This document shows, piece after piece, positions 6,300 through 14,166 of a stretch of DNA of 16,544 bases (position 1 is the stretch's first letter; the number at the start of each line of letters is the position of its first letter). The notes below the pieces were generated by a model. That model saw nothing but the letters and a program-made list of their open reading frames with translations. It searched no databases and was not told the origin of the DNA. This DNA comes from Candidatus Zixiibacteriota bacterium (GTDB lineage Bacteria; Zixibacteria; MSB-5A5; JAABVY01; JAHJOQ01), in assembly GCA_024275215.1 (NCBI GenBank), contig JAJRZO010000270.1, positions 1 to 16,544 of the forward strand. The letters are read 5' to 3'. A program made the translations under genes and the position numbers.

Positions 6300-8225
6300 A
6301 TGGCAAAAACATTGACATATAAGATTCTGAAGAAGCACCTGGTCGATGGAGAATTGAAACCCGGCACGGAGATAGGTATCCGAATCGATCATACGCTGAC
6401 ACAGGATGCCACCGGAACGATGGCGTATCTCCAGTTCGAAGCGCTCGGTCTCAAGAAGGTTAAGACCAAATTGTCGGTATCTTATGTCGATCATAACACG
6501 CTACAGAGTGGATTCGAGAATGCAGACGATCACCTCTATCTTCAGTCGGTGGCGGCGAAGTATGGAATATACTTCTCTCGTCCCGGGAATGGAATCTGCC
6601 ATCAGGTGCATCTTGAACGGTTTGCTGTTCCAGGGATGACTCTGCTCGGTTCCGATTCGCACACTCCGACAGCAGGCGGTCTCGGTATGATCGCGATAGG
6701 TGCCGGTGGTCTCGATGTCGCTGTCGCTATGGGCGGAGGGCCATTTTATTTGCCGTGTCCGAGAGTTGTGGGTGTGAAGCTTACTGGAAAACTCCGTCCG
6801 TGGGTTTCCGCTAAGGATATAATCCTTAAAGTGCTCCAGATTCTCACAGTCAAGGGCGGTGTCGGCAATATCATTGAGTATTTTGGCCCCGGTGTGGCAT
6901 CGCTATCAGTACCGGAGAGAGCGACAATTACGAATATGGGCGCAGAACTTGGCGCGACGACATCAGTGTTTCCAGCAGATAAAACGACGAAGAGATTCCT
7001 CGAATCGCAGGGTCGTGCTAAGGCATTCAAGGAAATGGGTCCTGATGATGACGCCGAGTACGATAAGCTTGTCGAAATCGATCTGGATAAGCTTGAACCG
7101 CTGATTGCGCAGCCACACTCGCCTGACAATGTCGTGCCGGTTCGTAAGATTGCCGGAACAGAAGCTGTTCAGGTGTGCATCGGCTCCTGTACGAATTCAT
7201 CGCTGAGGGACCTGACGATGGTCGGCACTGCTCTGAATGACAAAACTGTTGCACCCAATCTTTCCCTTACTATTTCGCCCGGGTCGAAGCAGGTGTTTAA
7301 GATGGCTTGCGACAATGGATCGATATCAAATATGATAGCCGCAGGTGCGAGGATTCTCGAGTCTGCATGCGGTCCGTATATCGGAATGGGACAGTCGCCT
7401 CCGTCGGGAGGTGTATCGGTGCGGAGTTTCAACAGGAATTTTGTAGGCAGGTCAGGTACTAAGGATGCGCAGGTCTATCTTGCATCACCGGAAACATGTG
7501 TCGCTACTGCGATCAAAGGAAAGATCACCGATCCGAGAAAATTGGGCGAATTCCCGAAAATTCGTTTGCCCAAGAGTTTTCTCATCGATGACCGCAGCAT
7601 CCTGAAACCATCGCGCAAGCCGGAAAAGGTTGAAATTAAGCGTGGTCCGAATATCGCCCCGCTGCCGACCCGTGGAGCTATGCCAAAATCCATTAAGAGC
7701 AAAGTGCTGCTGGTGCTGGGTGATAATATCACTACTGATCATATCATGCCTGCGGGCGCGAAGATTCTGCCTTTCCGCTCGAATATTCCCAAAATCTCGG
7801 AATTTGTTTATTTCTATGTTGATGACACTTTTGCTGCTCGCGCAAAGGAAGCTGGATCATCGACTGTGATTGGCGGCGAGAATTATGGTCAGGGATCATC
7901 GCGTGAGCATGCAGCGCTTGCTCCCATGTATCTTGGCTTGAGATTCGTCCTGGTCAGGTCTTTCGCGAGAATCCATAAGACTAATCTTGTCAATTTCGGA
8001 ATCATTCCACTTCAGTTCGCCAACGAGGATGATTACAGCAAGATCAAGCAGGACGATATACTCAGGATTGACAACGTGCCATCACAACTCAGAGCGGGCA
8101 AAGACCTGACGGTTGTGAATGAGACTCAGGGCTATGAATTCAAAGCCACCTATGATTTGTCTTCCCGGCAGGTCGAAATCTTGTGTGAAGGCGGGCTTCT
8201 GAACTACACGAAGAACAGGAGCTGA
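6300..8225 (+). CDS. acn: Aconitate hydratase (single-chain, about 640 residues) with one cluster cysteine replaced
   Basis: This TCA-cycle enzyme interconverts citrate and isocitrate through a [4Fe-4S] cluster. All 641 residues are in one frame, with the catalytic domains first and the swivel domain last. Landmarks include YVDHNTLQ, GSDSHTPTAGGLG (about 118-130), VCIGSCTNS with cluster ligand C297, ACGPYIGMGQ (356-365), RSGTKDAQVYL, GDNITTDHIMPAG and GENYGQGSSREHAAL with the active-site serine and arginine. The family block reads ACGPCIGMGQ: the first cysteine is C357, but the third cluster ligand is tyrosine (codon TAT at 7377-7379, one base from TGT). Everything else appears intact, so either the change is a real variant with a weak or missing cluster, or it is a base error in the assembly. 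The gene leads a plus-strand run; gcvT follows after 1 base. LeuC/homoaconitase are less likely because the swivel domain is fused. Confidence 0.92.
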   Translation: MAKTLTYKILKKHLVDGELKPGTEIGIRIDHTLTQDATGTMAYLQFEALGLKKVKTKLSVSYVDHNTLQSGFENADDHLYLQSVAAKYGIYFSRPGNGICHQVHLERFAVPGMTLLGSDSHTPTAGGLGMIAIGAGGLDVAVAMGGGPFYLPCPRVVGVKLTGKLRPWVSAKDIILKVLQILTVKGGVGNIIEYFGPGVASLSVPERATITNMGAELGATTSVFPADKTTKRFLESQGRAKAFKEMGPDDDAEYDKLVEIDLDKLEPLIAQPHSPDNVVPVRKIAGTEAVQVCIGSCTNSSLRDLTMVGTALNDKTVAPNLSLTISPGSKQVFKMACDNGSISNMIAAGARILESACGPYIGMGQSPPSGGVSVRSFNRNFVGRSGTKDAQVYLASPETCVATAIKGKITDPRKLGEFPKIRLPKSFLIDDRSILKPSRKPEKVEIKRGPNIAPLPTRGAMPKSIKSKVLLVLGDNITTDHIMPAGAKILPFRSNIPKISEFVYFYVDDTFAARAKEAGSSTVIGGENYGQGSSREHAALAPMYLGLRFVLVRSFARIHKTNLVNFGIIPLQFANEDDYSKIKQDDILRIDNVPSQLRAGKDLTVVNETQGYEFKATYDLSSRQVEILCEGGLLNYTKNRS

Positions 8226-8226
8226 C

Positions 8227-9336
8227 ATGCAACAGGTTGAAATCGAGGCGAAAAAAACGCCTCTGTATGATAGACATGTTGCGCTGAATGCGAAACTGAT
8301 CGAATTTGCCGGTTTCAAGATGCCAATAATGTATTCATCCATCAACGAGGAGCATCTTCTCGTTCGCCGGAGCGCGGGAATTTTCGATCTTTCGCACATG
8401 GGGGAGTTTGTTATCTCAGGAAGCGATGCCGAGAGTTTCCTCCAGAGAGTGACAGTCAACGACGTCTCGGCTCTCGATGTGTGGCAGGTGCAGTATAGCT
8501 GTATGTGCTATGAGCACGGCGGAATTGTCGATGATATTCTCGTCTACAGGCTTCCCGACAAGTACATGCTTGTTGTCAATGCGGCATGTCTGGATAAAGA
8601 TCTCGAATGGCTCGGATCGCATCTTCAGGGCGATGGGCATCTCGAAAACAAATCTGACGATTATGGATTGATCGCAGTGCAGGGTCCCAATGCCCAGCGT
8701 CTTGTGGCAAAGCTGACAGACTATGATCTCGATTCGATTGCTTTTTATCATGCCGCACAGGTGAAAATCGATGGCCATGAGCTGCTGATTTCACGGACGG
8801 GTTATACCGGCGAGGATGGATTCGAGATGTATATTTCACCCGATTTATCTCCTGTCATCTGGGACAAAGTGATGAATGCGGGCGGGGAATTTGAAACAGG
8901 ACCTGTAGGACTGGGAGCGCGAGATTCGCTTCGGCTCGAAATGAAATACATGCTTTACGGGAACGATATCGATCAGACGACAAATCCGGTCGCGGCTGGT
9001 CTTGGCTGGATAATCAAACTCGACAAAGGCGATTTTATCGGGCGCGATGCAATCGTTAGAATGAAAGAGGAGAAGCCGCCATCTCGTCTTGTCGCATTTG
9101 AAATGCTGGAACGTTCGATTCCCCGTAAAGGCTATGAGATATATATTGGCGAAACCAGAGTCGGCGCTGTGACATCCGGTTGTTTTTCGCCGTCGCTCCG
9201 GAAAGGGATTGGACTCGGATATGTCAAGCGCGGTTCCACAAAAGTCGGTACCGAACTCGCAGTATTGATAAGAGGGAAAATGATTCCCGGAGTGATTGTC
9301 AAACCACCCTTCTATAAACATGGATCGCATCGATGA
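8227..9336 (+). CDS. gcvT: Aminomethyltransferase, T protein of the glycine cleavage system
   Basis: It takes the aminomethyl group from the lipoyl H protein, releases ammonia and loads methylene onto tetrahydrofolate. The 369 residues match the family length. The N-terminal folate-binding part begins TPLYDRHVALNAKLIEFAGF, followed by RRSAGIFDLSHMGE, and GGIVDDILVYR carries the conserved catalytic aspartates (D102/D103). RTGYTGEDGFEMY and GARDSLRLE follow. The C-terminal barrel has GLGWIIKLDKGDFIGRDA and ends GVIVKPPFYK. The ATG comes 1 base after the aconitase stop with AGGAG 5 bases upstream, and the comB ATG overlaps the end. The partner genes gcvH and gcvP are not in the window and could lie elsewhere. 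No glycine riboswitch precedes it. The aconitase/gcvT/comB grouping looks like a housekeeping operon. Confidence 0.93.
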   Translation: MQQVEIEAKKTPLYDRHVALNAKLIEFAGFKMPIMYSSINEEHLLVRRSAGIFDLSHMGEFVISGSDAESFLQRVTVNDVSALDVWQVQYSCMCYEHGGIVDDILVYRLPDKYMLVVNAACLDKDLEWLGSHLQGDGHLENKSDDYGLIAVQGPNAQRLVAKLTDYDLDSIAFYHAAQVKIDGHELLISRTGYTGEDGFEMYISPDLSPVIWDKVMNAGGEFETGPVGLGARDSLRLEMKYMLYGNDIDQTTNPVAAGLGWIIKLDKGDFIGRDAIVRMKEEKPPSRLVAFEMLERSIPRKGYEIYIGETRVGAVTSGCFSPSLRKGIGLGYVKRGSTKVGTELAVLIRGKMIPGVIVKPPFYKHGSHR

Positions 9337-10070
9337 ACAACAAGCCTTTGAAAGTTGAATTGTTTTTTACTTATGCCGGGCTGACTGATGAGGAGGTGAA
9401 GGGGAAAACCGTAGTTGTAATAGATGTCCTGCGTGCCTGCACTACTGCATGCGCGGCATTTATGAGTGGATGCCGTGAGATTATTCCTGTCGAATCGATT
9501 GGCGATGCGACAAGCCTTCTCGACAAGCTTGATCGAGAAGTTGTATTGCTTGCAGGTGAACGCAAAGGTTACAAGGTCGATGGATTTGATCTTGGCAATT
9601 CACCGTATGAATTCACGGAGGAGATTGTTCGCGGCAAGGTTATAATACTTGCGTCAACAAACGGCTCCCGCGCGCTGGTGCTCGGTTCCGCCGGTGAGGA
9701 CTGCATGGCGGCTTCATTCGTGAATGTTTCGAACATTGTCGAGAGAATTGCGTCTGTTGGTAATGATATTGCGATTGTGTGTTCAGGACGGGAGTTGAAT
9801 TTTTCTCTTGAGGACACACTGTGCGGCGGGATGATAATATCCGGCCTTGGTGACCGGGCGGAATCTGCAAATGATGCGGCAGTAGTGGCGTCGAAACTGT
9901 ATGAGGAACGGAAATCGGATCTTGCATCGGCACTGCGAAACTCGGATCATGGTCGGTATCTCGTGTCACTCGGTTTTTCACCAGATATCGATTTCGCCGC
10001 ACAGGTCGATTCGATCGGTCTGATCCCATACTGGGACAATGGAAGGCTGGTGGTCGACGACGGCGCCTGA
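9333..10070 (+). CDS. comB: ComB-family 2-phosphosulfolactate phosphatase
   Basis: ComB removes phosphate from 2-phosphosulfolactate, a Mg2+-dependent step of coenzyme M synthesis in methanogens. Many bacteria without coenzyme M carry homologues of unclear role. The 245 residues show the family blocks: VVVIDVLRACTTAC (27-40), GERKGYKVDGFDLGNSPYEF (about 75-94), ILASTNGSRAL, the CSGRE...LEDTLCGG segment, and near the end GFSPDIDFAAQVDSIGLIPYW. Start and stop of the neighbour overlap as ATGA, pointing to translational coupling with gcvT. No other coenzyme M gene is nearby. Family membership is firm; the physiological substrate in this organism is uncertain. Confidence 0.88.
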   Translation: MNNKPLKVELFFTYAGLTDEEVKGKTVVVIDVLRACTTACAAFMSGCREIIPVESIGDATSLLDKLDREVVLLAGERKGYKVDGFDLGNSPYEFTEEIVRGKVIILASTNGSRALVLGSAGEDCMAASFVNVSNIVERIASVGNDIAIVCSGRELNFSLEDTLCGGMIISGLGDRAESANDAAVVASKLYEERKSDLASALRNSDHGRYLVSLGFSPDIDFAAQVDSIGLIPYWDNGRLVVDDGA

Positions 10071-10117
10071 AACTATCGGTCGCGAGCCGCTGTATTAACT
10101 GTAACAAGGTGCTGAAT

Positions 10118-12010
10118 ATGACTGCCTATTATCGAGTACTTGCTATTGTGCTGCTTTTGTTGTTTGTCGGGGGGAACGCCTCCGCTAAAGACGCCCTGCA
10201 AGTAAAGATTTCACTTCTCCAGAAACTACCGGATACAACAGCCGTGCCGGTCGCGACAGATACTGTCCTGGTTCCCATCGATGATGTCTTGACGAGCCAG
10301 CTTGCGACTATAGTCACTGACCTGTCAGTTCTTTCACATACGGATACGACGGTTGAACTTCGGATCGAGATGATTACTTCCGGTCCCAATCTGAAGAATT
10401 ATTTCAGAACATTCAATGTGCCCTTTGGCCTGCCTGTCATTGTCGATTCGGTGATCGTCAAAAATGGATCGATTTTCAGACTTTCGATAAGTCCGCTTGG
10501 GATTGTAGATATGGAAGTTGATTGCGACTATAATCCCTCGGCTGAGGGTGTTTTTACATCCGATCCGGCTCCGCATTTCCAGATGTTTTTTGTGCCTTAC
10601 AGTCTTGGCGATTACCACTGGAATGCGATAAGATCGTATCTTGAACGCGAAGTCGATGTGCAATACAAAATGTATAAATTCGCCGAGCCTCATCCGGTCA
10701 GTTTTTATCTGCTTCCATGTGAATATCCAACATACAGGTATGACAAACTCTGGGGATTTCATGTCGACCCGGTGAGAAATAATGTGATGTGTGTTTACAA
10801 TCATGACGAAAAAACTGTCTCCGCGTTGCCTGTCAACATGCTGCGGTTCTACAGGTTTTGGGGGTATGCGCCCCGTTTCTTCGTCGAGGGAATTTCATCA
10901 GTTTCGGATTTCAACGATTTTTATGTCCGTAATTACATGACCTCTCATTCGATTCCAGCTTTGAGCGATTACTTTGTGACAGATGATTATCTGAACAGCA
11001 ATGATAAACTCATGCTCCGCAGATTCGCCGGTTCGTTCTGCGCCTATCTGGTAAAGGCTTATGGAATCCAGGTTTTCAAGCAGTTGTACATGAACCTGAC
11101 TGACCTGACAGCCTCTGATGATTTGTTCAACGCATACGGGAAATCAGCTGATTCTCTCAACACGGAATGGATATACTATCTCGACACTATGAAGATTGAT
11201 AGTCGCTGGTTCAAATACTATGCTCAGAGAGAAGCTTATCTGAGGAATTATGATGAGGTCATTTCTTTGTTGGAGAGGCGATATGCAGCCACTGACGCAA
11301 CTTCCGATCAGATGGAAGAACTGGGAAACTACTGTTTTCTGACAGGTGACTATGACAAGGCGAAGGCATATTACGGTCTCAGGCTCGGCGAGGACGATGT
11401 CGAGCCATCGAATCTTGTTGTATACGCAAACATGCTGTTGATACTTGGTGATCTTGACGACGCGCTCGAATTTTACAACAAAGTGATTTCGCTTGATTCC
11501 ACGCTGCCAATACCGGAATACAAGGTTGGACGTATACTACAATACCTGAATGATTATACGGGCGCGATAGAGCATTTCAAGCGAGCTGCAAAGATTTCGA
11601 CAACCGATGATATTGTCATTGATGCGCAGTTGGGGATAGCTTCCTGTTTCAAAGCTATGGGCGATGATGATTCATCCAAAGCGTACAATGTCTCAGCTCT
11701 GAATGGCTCTAAGGCACTGATGATCGGCGGGTCGCCAAAGCCCCTGATGTATATGCGAGCTGCCGAAGCGTTCATTGCTCTTGGCCAGGCTGACCCGGCA
11801 ATCGAGCAACTCGATATGGCGCTATTCGTTGAGGAACGCAAATTCTATGTTGGCCGGATGGCTCTTGCGATGGGAAAAGCTTATGATTTGAAGGGTAAAA
11901 GGGACACCGCTCTCGAATACTACAATCTCGTTCAAGATGCCCCCGGCGGGTTTCTGTTTCGAGAAGAGGCTGACAAGTATATTACGAAGCCATACTCGGT
12001 CAACAGGTAA
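10118..12010 (+). CDS. Secreted TPR protein with a degenerate peptidase-MA-like region
   Basis: A 630-residue exported protein of unknown role. The N-terminus YYRVLAIVLLLLFVGGNASA is a Sec signal peptide with probable cleavage after A23. The middle (about 190-360) resembles the gluzincin peptidase-MA-like domain in order and spacing: APRFFVEGISSVSDF corresponds to the usual P-x-W-L-x-E-G-x-A segment, followed by SFCAYLVKAYGIQVFKQLY and a closing EWIYYL. The HExxH zinc motif is missing at the expected place, where the sequence reads NMLRFYRFW, so no protease activity is expected. From about 375 to 610 there are TPR-like helical repeats, e.g. LGNYCFLTGDYDKAKAYY, MLLILGDLDDALEFYNKVI and ILQYLNDYTGAIEHFKRA. 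I chose ATG 10118 over GTG 10109 because AAGGT lies 7 bases before it. It follows comB after 47 bases and precedes the VWA gene by 9. Confidence 0.8.
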   Translation: MTAYYRVLAIVLLLLFVGGNASAKDALQVKISLLQKLPDTTAVPVATDTVLVPIDDVLTSQLATIVTDLSVLSHTDTTVELRIEMITSGPNLKNYFRTFNVPFGLPVIVDSVIVKNGSIFRLSISPLGIVDMEVDCDYNPSAEGVFTSDPAPHFQMFFVPYSLGDYHWNAIRSYLEREVDVQYKMYKFAEPHPVSFYLLPCEYPTYRYDKLWGFHVDPVRNNVMCVYNHDEKTVSALPVNMLRFYRFWGYAPRFFVEGISSVSDFNDFYVRNYMTSHSIPALSDYFVTDDYLNSNDKLMLRRFAGSFCAYLVKAYGIQVFKQLYMNLTDLTASDDLFNAYGKSADSLNTEWIYYLDTMKIDSRWFKYYAQREAYLRNYDEVISLLERRYAATDATSDQMEELGNYCFLTGDYDKAKAYYGLRLGEDDVEPSNLVVYANMLLILGDLDDALEFYNKVISLDSTLPIPEYKVGRILQYLNDYTGAIEHFKRAAKISTTDDIVIDAQLGIASCFKAMGDDDSSKAYNVSALNGSKALMIGGSPKPLMYMRAAEAFIALGQADPAIEQLDMALFVEERKFYVGRMALAMGKAYDLKGKRDTALEYYNLVQDAPGGFLFREEADKYITKPYSVNR

Positions 12011-12019
12011 GTACTTACC
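12006..12019. repeat. Perfect 14-base palindrome at the TPR/VWA gene junction
   Basis: GGTAAGTACTTACC is its own reverse complement. It spans the TAA of the TPR gene and ends immediately before the ATG of the VWA gene, where a ribosome site would lie. One such palindrome is expected by chance in about 16 kb, so position rather than rarity is the point. Confidence 0.5.
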
Positions 12020-14122
12020 ATGGGTTTTATAAACAGTTTGCTGCTTTTGTTTGGCGGGTTTGCGCTCGTTCCAATTCTCGTGCATCTGCTCAACAGGCAC
12101 AGGGTAAAGGTTGTCAAGTTCTCATCACTGCGGTACTTGAAGAACCTGCAGAAGACCCGTATGAGACGTCTCAAAATCAGGCAGCTTCTCCTGTTGATTC
12201 TGAGGATGCTTATCGTTCTGGCGATTGTTGCTGCTTTTGCACGCCCCACACTCAGGGGGGACTATTCATCAGGTTTCGGATCTGCAGCCCGAACTTCAGC
12301 AGTGATTCTTCTTGATAACTCATTGTCGATGTCTGCTGAAACGCGGGACGGTACACTGTTTCAGTCGGGAAAAGATTTTGCGCTTCGTTTACTCGATGTT
12401 TTCGGAGAAGGCGATGAGATCATTTTTGCGACATTCAACAATGGCATTGAGATTCCCGGCGACAAGTTCCACATGGATGTGTCTGTCGTGGAGAAGGAAA
12501 TCGAAAAATCAGAGGTCTCATATCTGACGACTGATCCTCGTCTGGCGTTATCGAAAGCTTCTGAATTGCTGTCGAAATCAATGAATTCCGTGCGCGAGTT
12601 ATATGTGATCTCTGATTTTTCGGAATATGGATGGGAGACATTGTCAGACTTGAGTGGAATGAATCCGCTGCCGGAAGCTGCAGCAATATACCTGATTCCT
12701 GTTGTCGATAATGAACCGGACAACATCAAAGTCAAATCTCTTGATTTCGGACGGCAGCTTATCTACCCCGGCAGGCCGGTTCAGATTAAATGTCAGGTTG
12801 GAAACGATAATTCGACGAGAGTCGACGGTATTCTTGCGAGCCTGTTTATTGACGATAAGCGTGTCGGTCAGACTGATTTCAGTATTCCGGCGTCGGGCGA
12901 GGCTCAGGTCGAGTTTGTGTACACATTCGAGAGTCCGGGATTTCATAGTGGGTATGTCGAACTGCCTGATGACGCAATTCTAAGCGATAACAGATTCTAT
13001 TTTACGCTGAGCATTCCGCGTACGATCAAAGTGCTCGTGATTGGGAATGCCGAAGAAGACAATCTGTTCATCAAACTCGCTGTCAGGCCCCAGTCGGATA
13101 CGCCGACACAGATAGATATCAAGTCGATCGGTCTCAGTTCTTTGCCGCGTGAGGATCTGTTTTCCTATGATTGTATCGTACTGAATGCGGTTGAATACCT
13201 GTCGGAATCGGCGTTCTCGGCGATAGATAAATTTGTCAGTTCGGGTGGAAATATCCTCTTGTTCGTGCCGCCGGATGGCGACCAGAAATTCTACGATTCA
13301 CGCGTGCTCAAACGATATTTTGGGGCACGGCTTCTTGGGGCTCGGACTGTTGATAAAGGTTCAGGATATTACTCGCTGAAGAACCTTACGCTGTCGCATC
13401 CTGTTTTCTCTCGGTACGCCGGTCTTGACAAACTGCCGGAAATCCGATTTGCGCGGATTGCGAGAATCTCTGCGCCCGATAATGCCATGATTCTGGGACG
13501 ATACTCATCCGGTGATCCGGCTATACTCGAATCAAACTGGGGACAGGGCAGGGCTGTGCTTTTCGCGGGAGACCTCAAGCCTGAATCGAGCGAGTTTGTC
13601 AGGCATTCACTTTTTGTCACGTTCATCAACAGGACGATTGAATACCTCGCTTCCGATATGACGAGAGTCTCCGGCAGCCAGCTTGCAGGTGAAACAGATG
13701 ATTTGATAGTTTCAGGGATCACGCCCGCCCAACAGATCGAAATACTTGATCCAAATGGTGAAAAGAGACTTGTGACGCCGAAACATACTGGCAGATCATC
13801 ATACATTCCCATACATGACGCCCTGATTCCGGGTATATACCGCGTGATGGCGTCAGATACCACGGTTGCGATTTTCGCGCTGAATGTCGACACCGATGAA
13901 ACTGCCCAACGCTATCTTGAGATTGGCGAAATAGTTAAGCGAATGCCCGGAATAAATACTACAGTACTTGATGCGAGTGACAGCAAGTTCGCCGATGTGA
14001 TCAATGAAAACCGTCATGGAAGAGAACTCTGGCATCTGTTCCTGCTTGTCTCGCTCGGTTTGATAGCTGTCGAGATGTTTGTCGCGAGGTCCGGGCGTTC
14101 GGAACCATCAGAATCAGAATGA
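12020..14122 (+). CDS. BatA-like membrane protein with von Willebrand A domain
   Basis: A 700-residue membrane-anchored protein. The N-terminus matches the BatA / aerotolerance-regulator N-terminal domain: one helix (about 3-24, GFINSLLLLFGGFALVPILVH), the signature HLLNRHRVKVVKFSSLRYL (22-40), then a second helix LLLLILRMLIVLAIVAAFARP (about 56-76). A VWA domain follows with a metal-binding DxSxS motif at D99-N-S101-L-S103. After a beta-rich part (about 230-330) comes a GATase1/ThuA-like Rossmann region (VLVIGNAEED, CIVLNAVEYL...GGNILLFVPPDG, and SNWGQGRAVLFAGD). A last helix WHLFLLVSLGLIAVEMFV anchors the C-terminus. Such Bat-type proteins act at the envelope, usually with MoxR ATPases, and often with TPR partners; here the preceding TPR gene is 9 bases away but no MoxR or second VWA gene is visible. 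No clear ribosome site: the junction palindrome occupies its place. Confidence 0.82.
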   Translation: MGFINSLLLLFGGFALVPILVHLLNRHRVKVVKFSSLRYLKNLQKTRMRRLKIRQLLLLILRMLIVLAIVAAFARPTLRGDYSSGFGSAARTSAVILLDNSLSMSAETRDGTLFQSGKDFALRLLDVFGEGDEIIFATFNNGIEIPGDKFHMDVSVVEKEIEKSEVSYLTTDPRLALSKASELLSKSMNSVRELYVISDFSEYGWETLSDLSGMNPLPEAAAIYLIPVVDNEPDNIKVKSLDFGRQLIYPGRPVQIKCQVGNDNSTRVDGILASLFIDDKRVGQTDFSIPASGEAQVEFVYTFESPGFHSGYVELPDDAILSDNRFYFTLSIPRTIKVLVIGNAEEDNLFIKLAVRPQSDTPTQIDIKSIGLSSLPREDLFSYDCIVLNAVEYLSESAFSAIDKFVSSGGNILLFVPPDGDQKFYDSRVLKRYFGARLLGARTVDKGSGYYSLKNLTLSHPVFSRYAGLDKLPEIRFARIARISAPDNAMILGRYSSGDPAILESNWGQGRAVLFAGDLKPESSEFVRHSLFVTFINRTIEYLASDMTRVSGSQLAGETDDLIVSGITPAQQIEILDPNGEKRLVTPKHTGRSSYIPIHDALIPGIYRVMASDTTVAIFALNVDTDETAQRYLEIGEIVKRMPGINTTVLDASDSKFADVINENRHGRELWHLFLLVSLGLIAVEMFVARSGRSEPSESE

Positions 14123-14132
14123 GCCTTACTGT

Positions 14133-14160
14133 TTGACATATCCTCTCCTACGCGTAAATT
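14133..14160 (+). promoter_or_regulatory. Sigma70-type promoter placed for a leaderless ABC-F transcript
   Basis: TTGACA (14133-14138), a 16-base spacer and TAAATT (14155-14160, 4 of 6 matches) end 6 bases before the ATG at 14167. Transcription would start at or within a base or two of the ATG. The gene lacks a purine-rich ribosome site, which agrees with a leaderless start. This is an inference from box positions only. Confidence 0.45.
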
Positions 14161-14166
14161 CCCTGC

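Noticed and set aside
6165..6494. 109-codon minus-strand open frame upstream of aconitase
   Set aside because: Most of it is the shadow of the aconitase coding strand; no independent support.
7366..7382. Reading the altered aconitase motif as a frameshift
   Set aside because: The frame stays open and family-like on both sides; the difference is one codon.
9333..10070. A coenzyme M biosynthesis cluster around comB
   Set aside because: No comA, comC, comD or comE homologue is in the window; neighbours are central metabolism and envelope genes.
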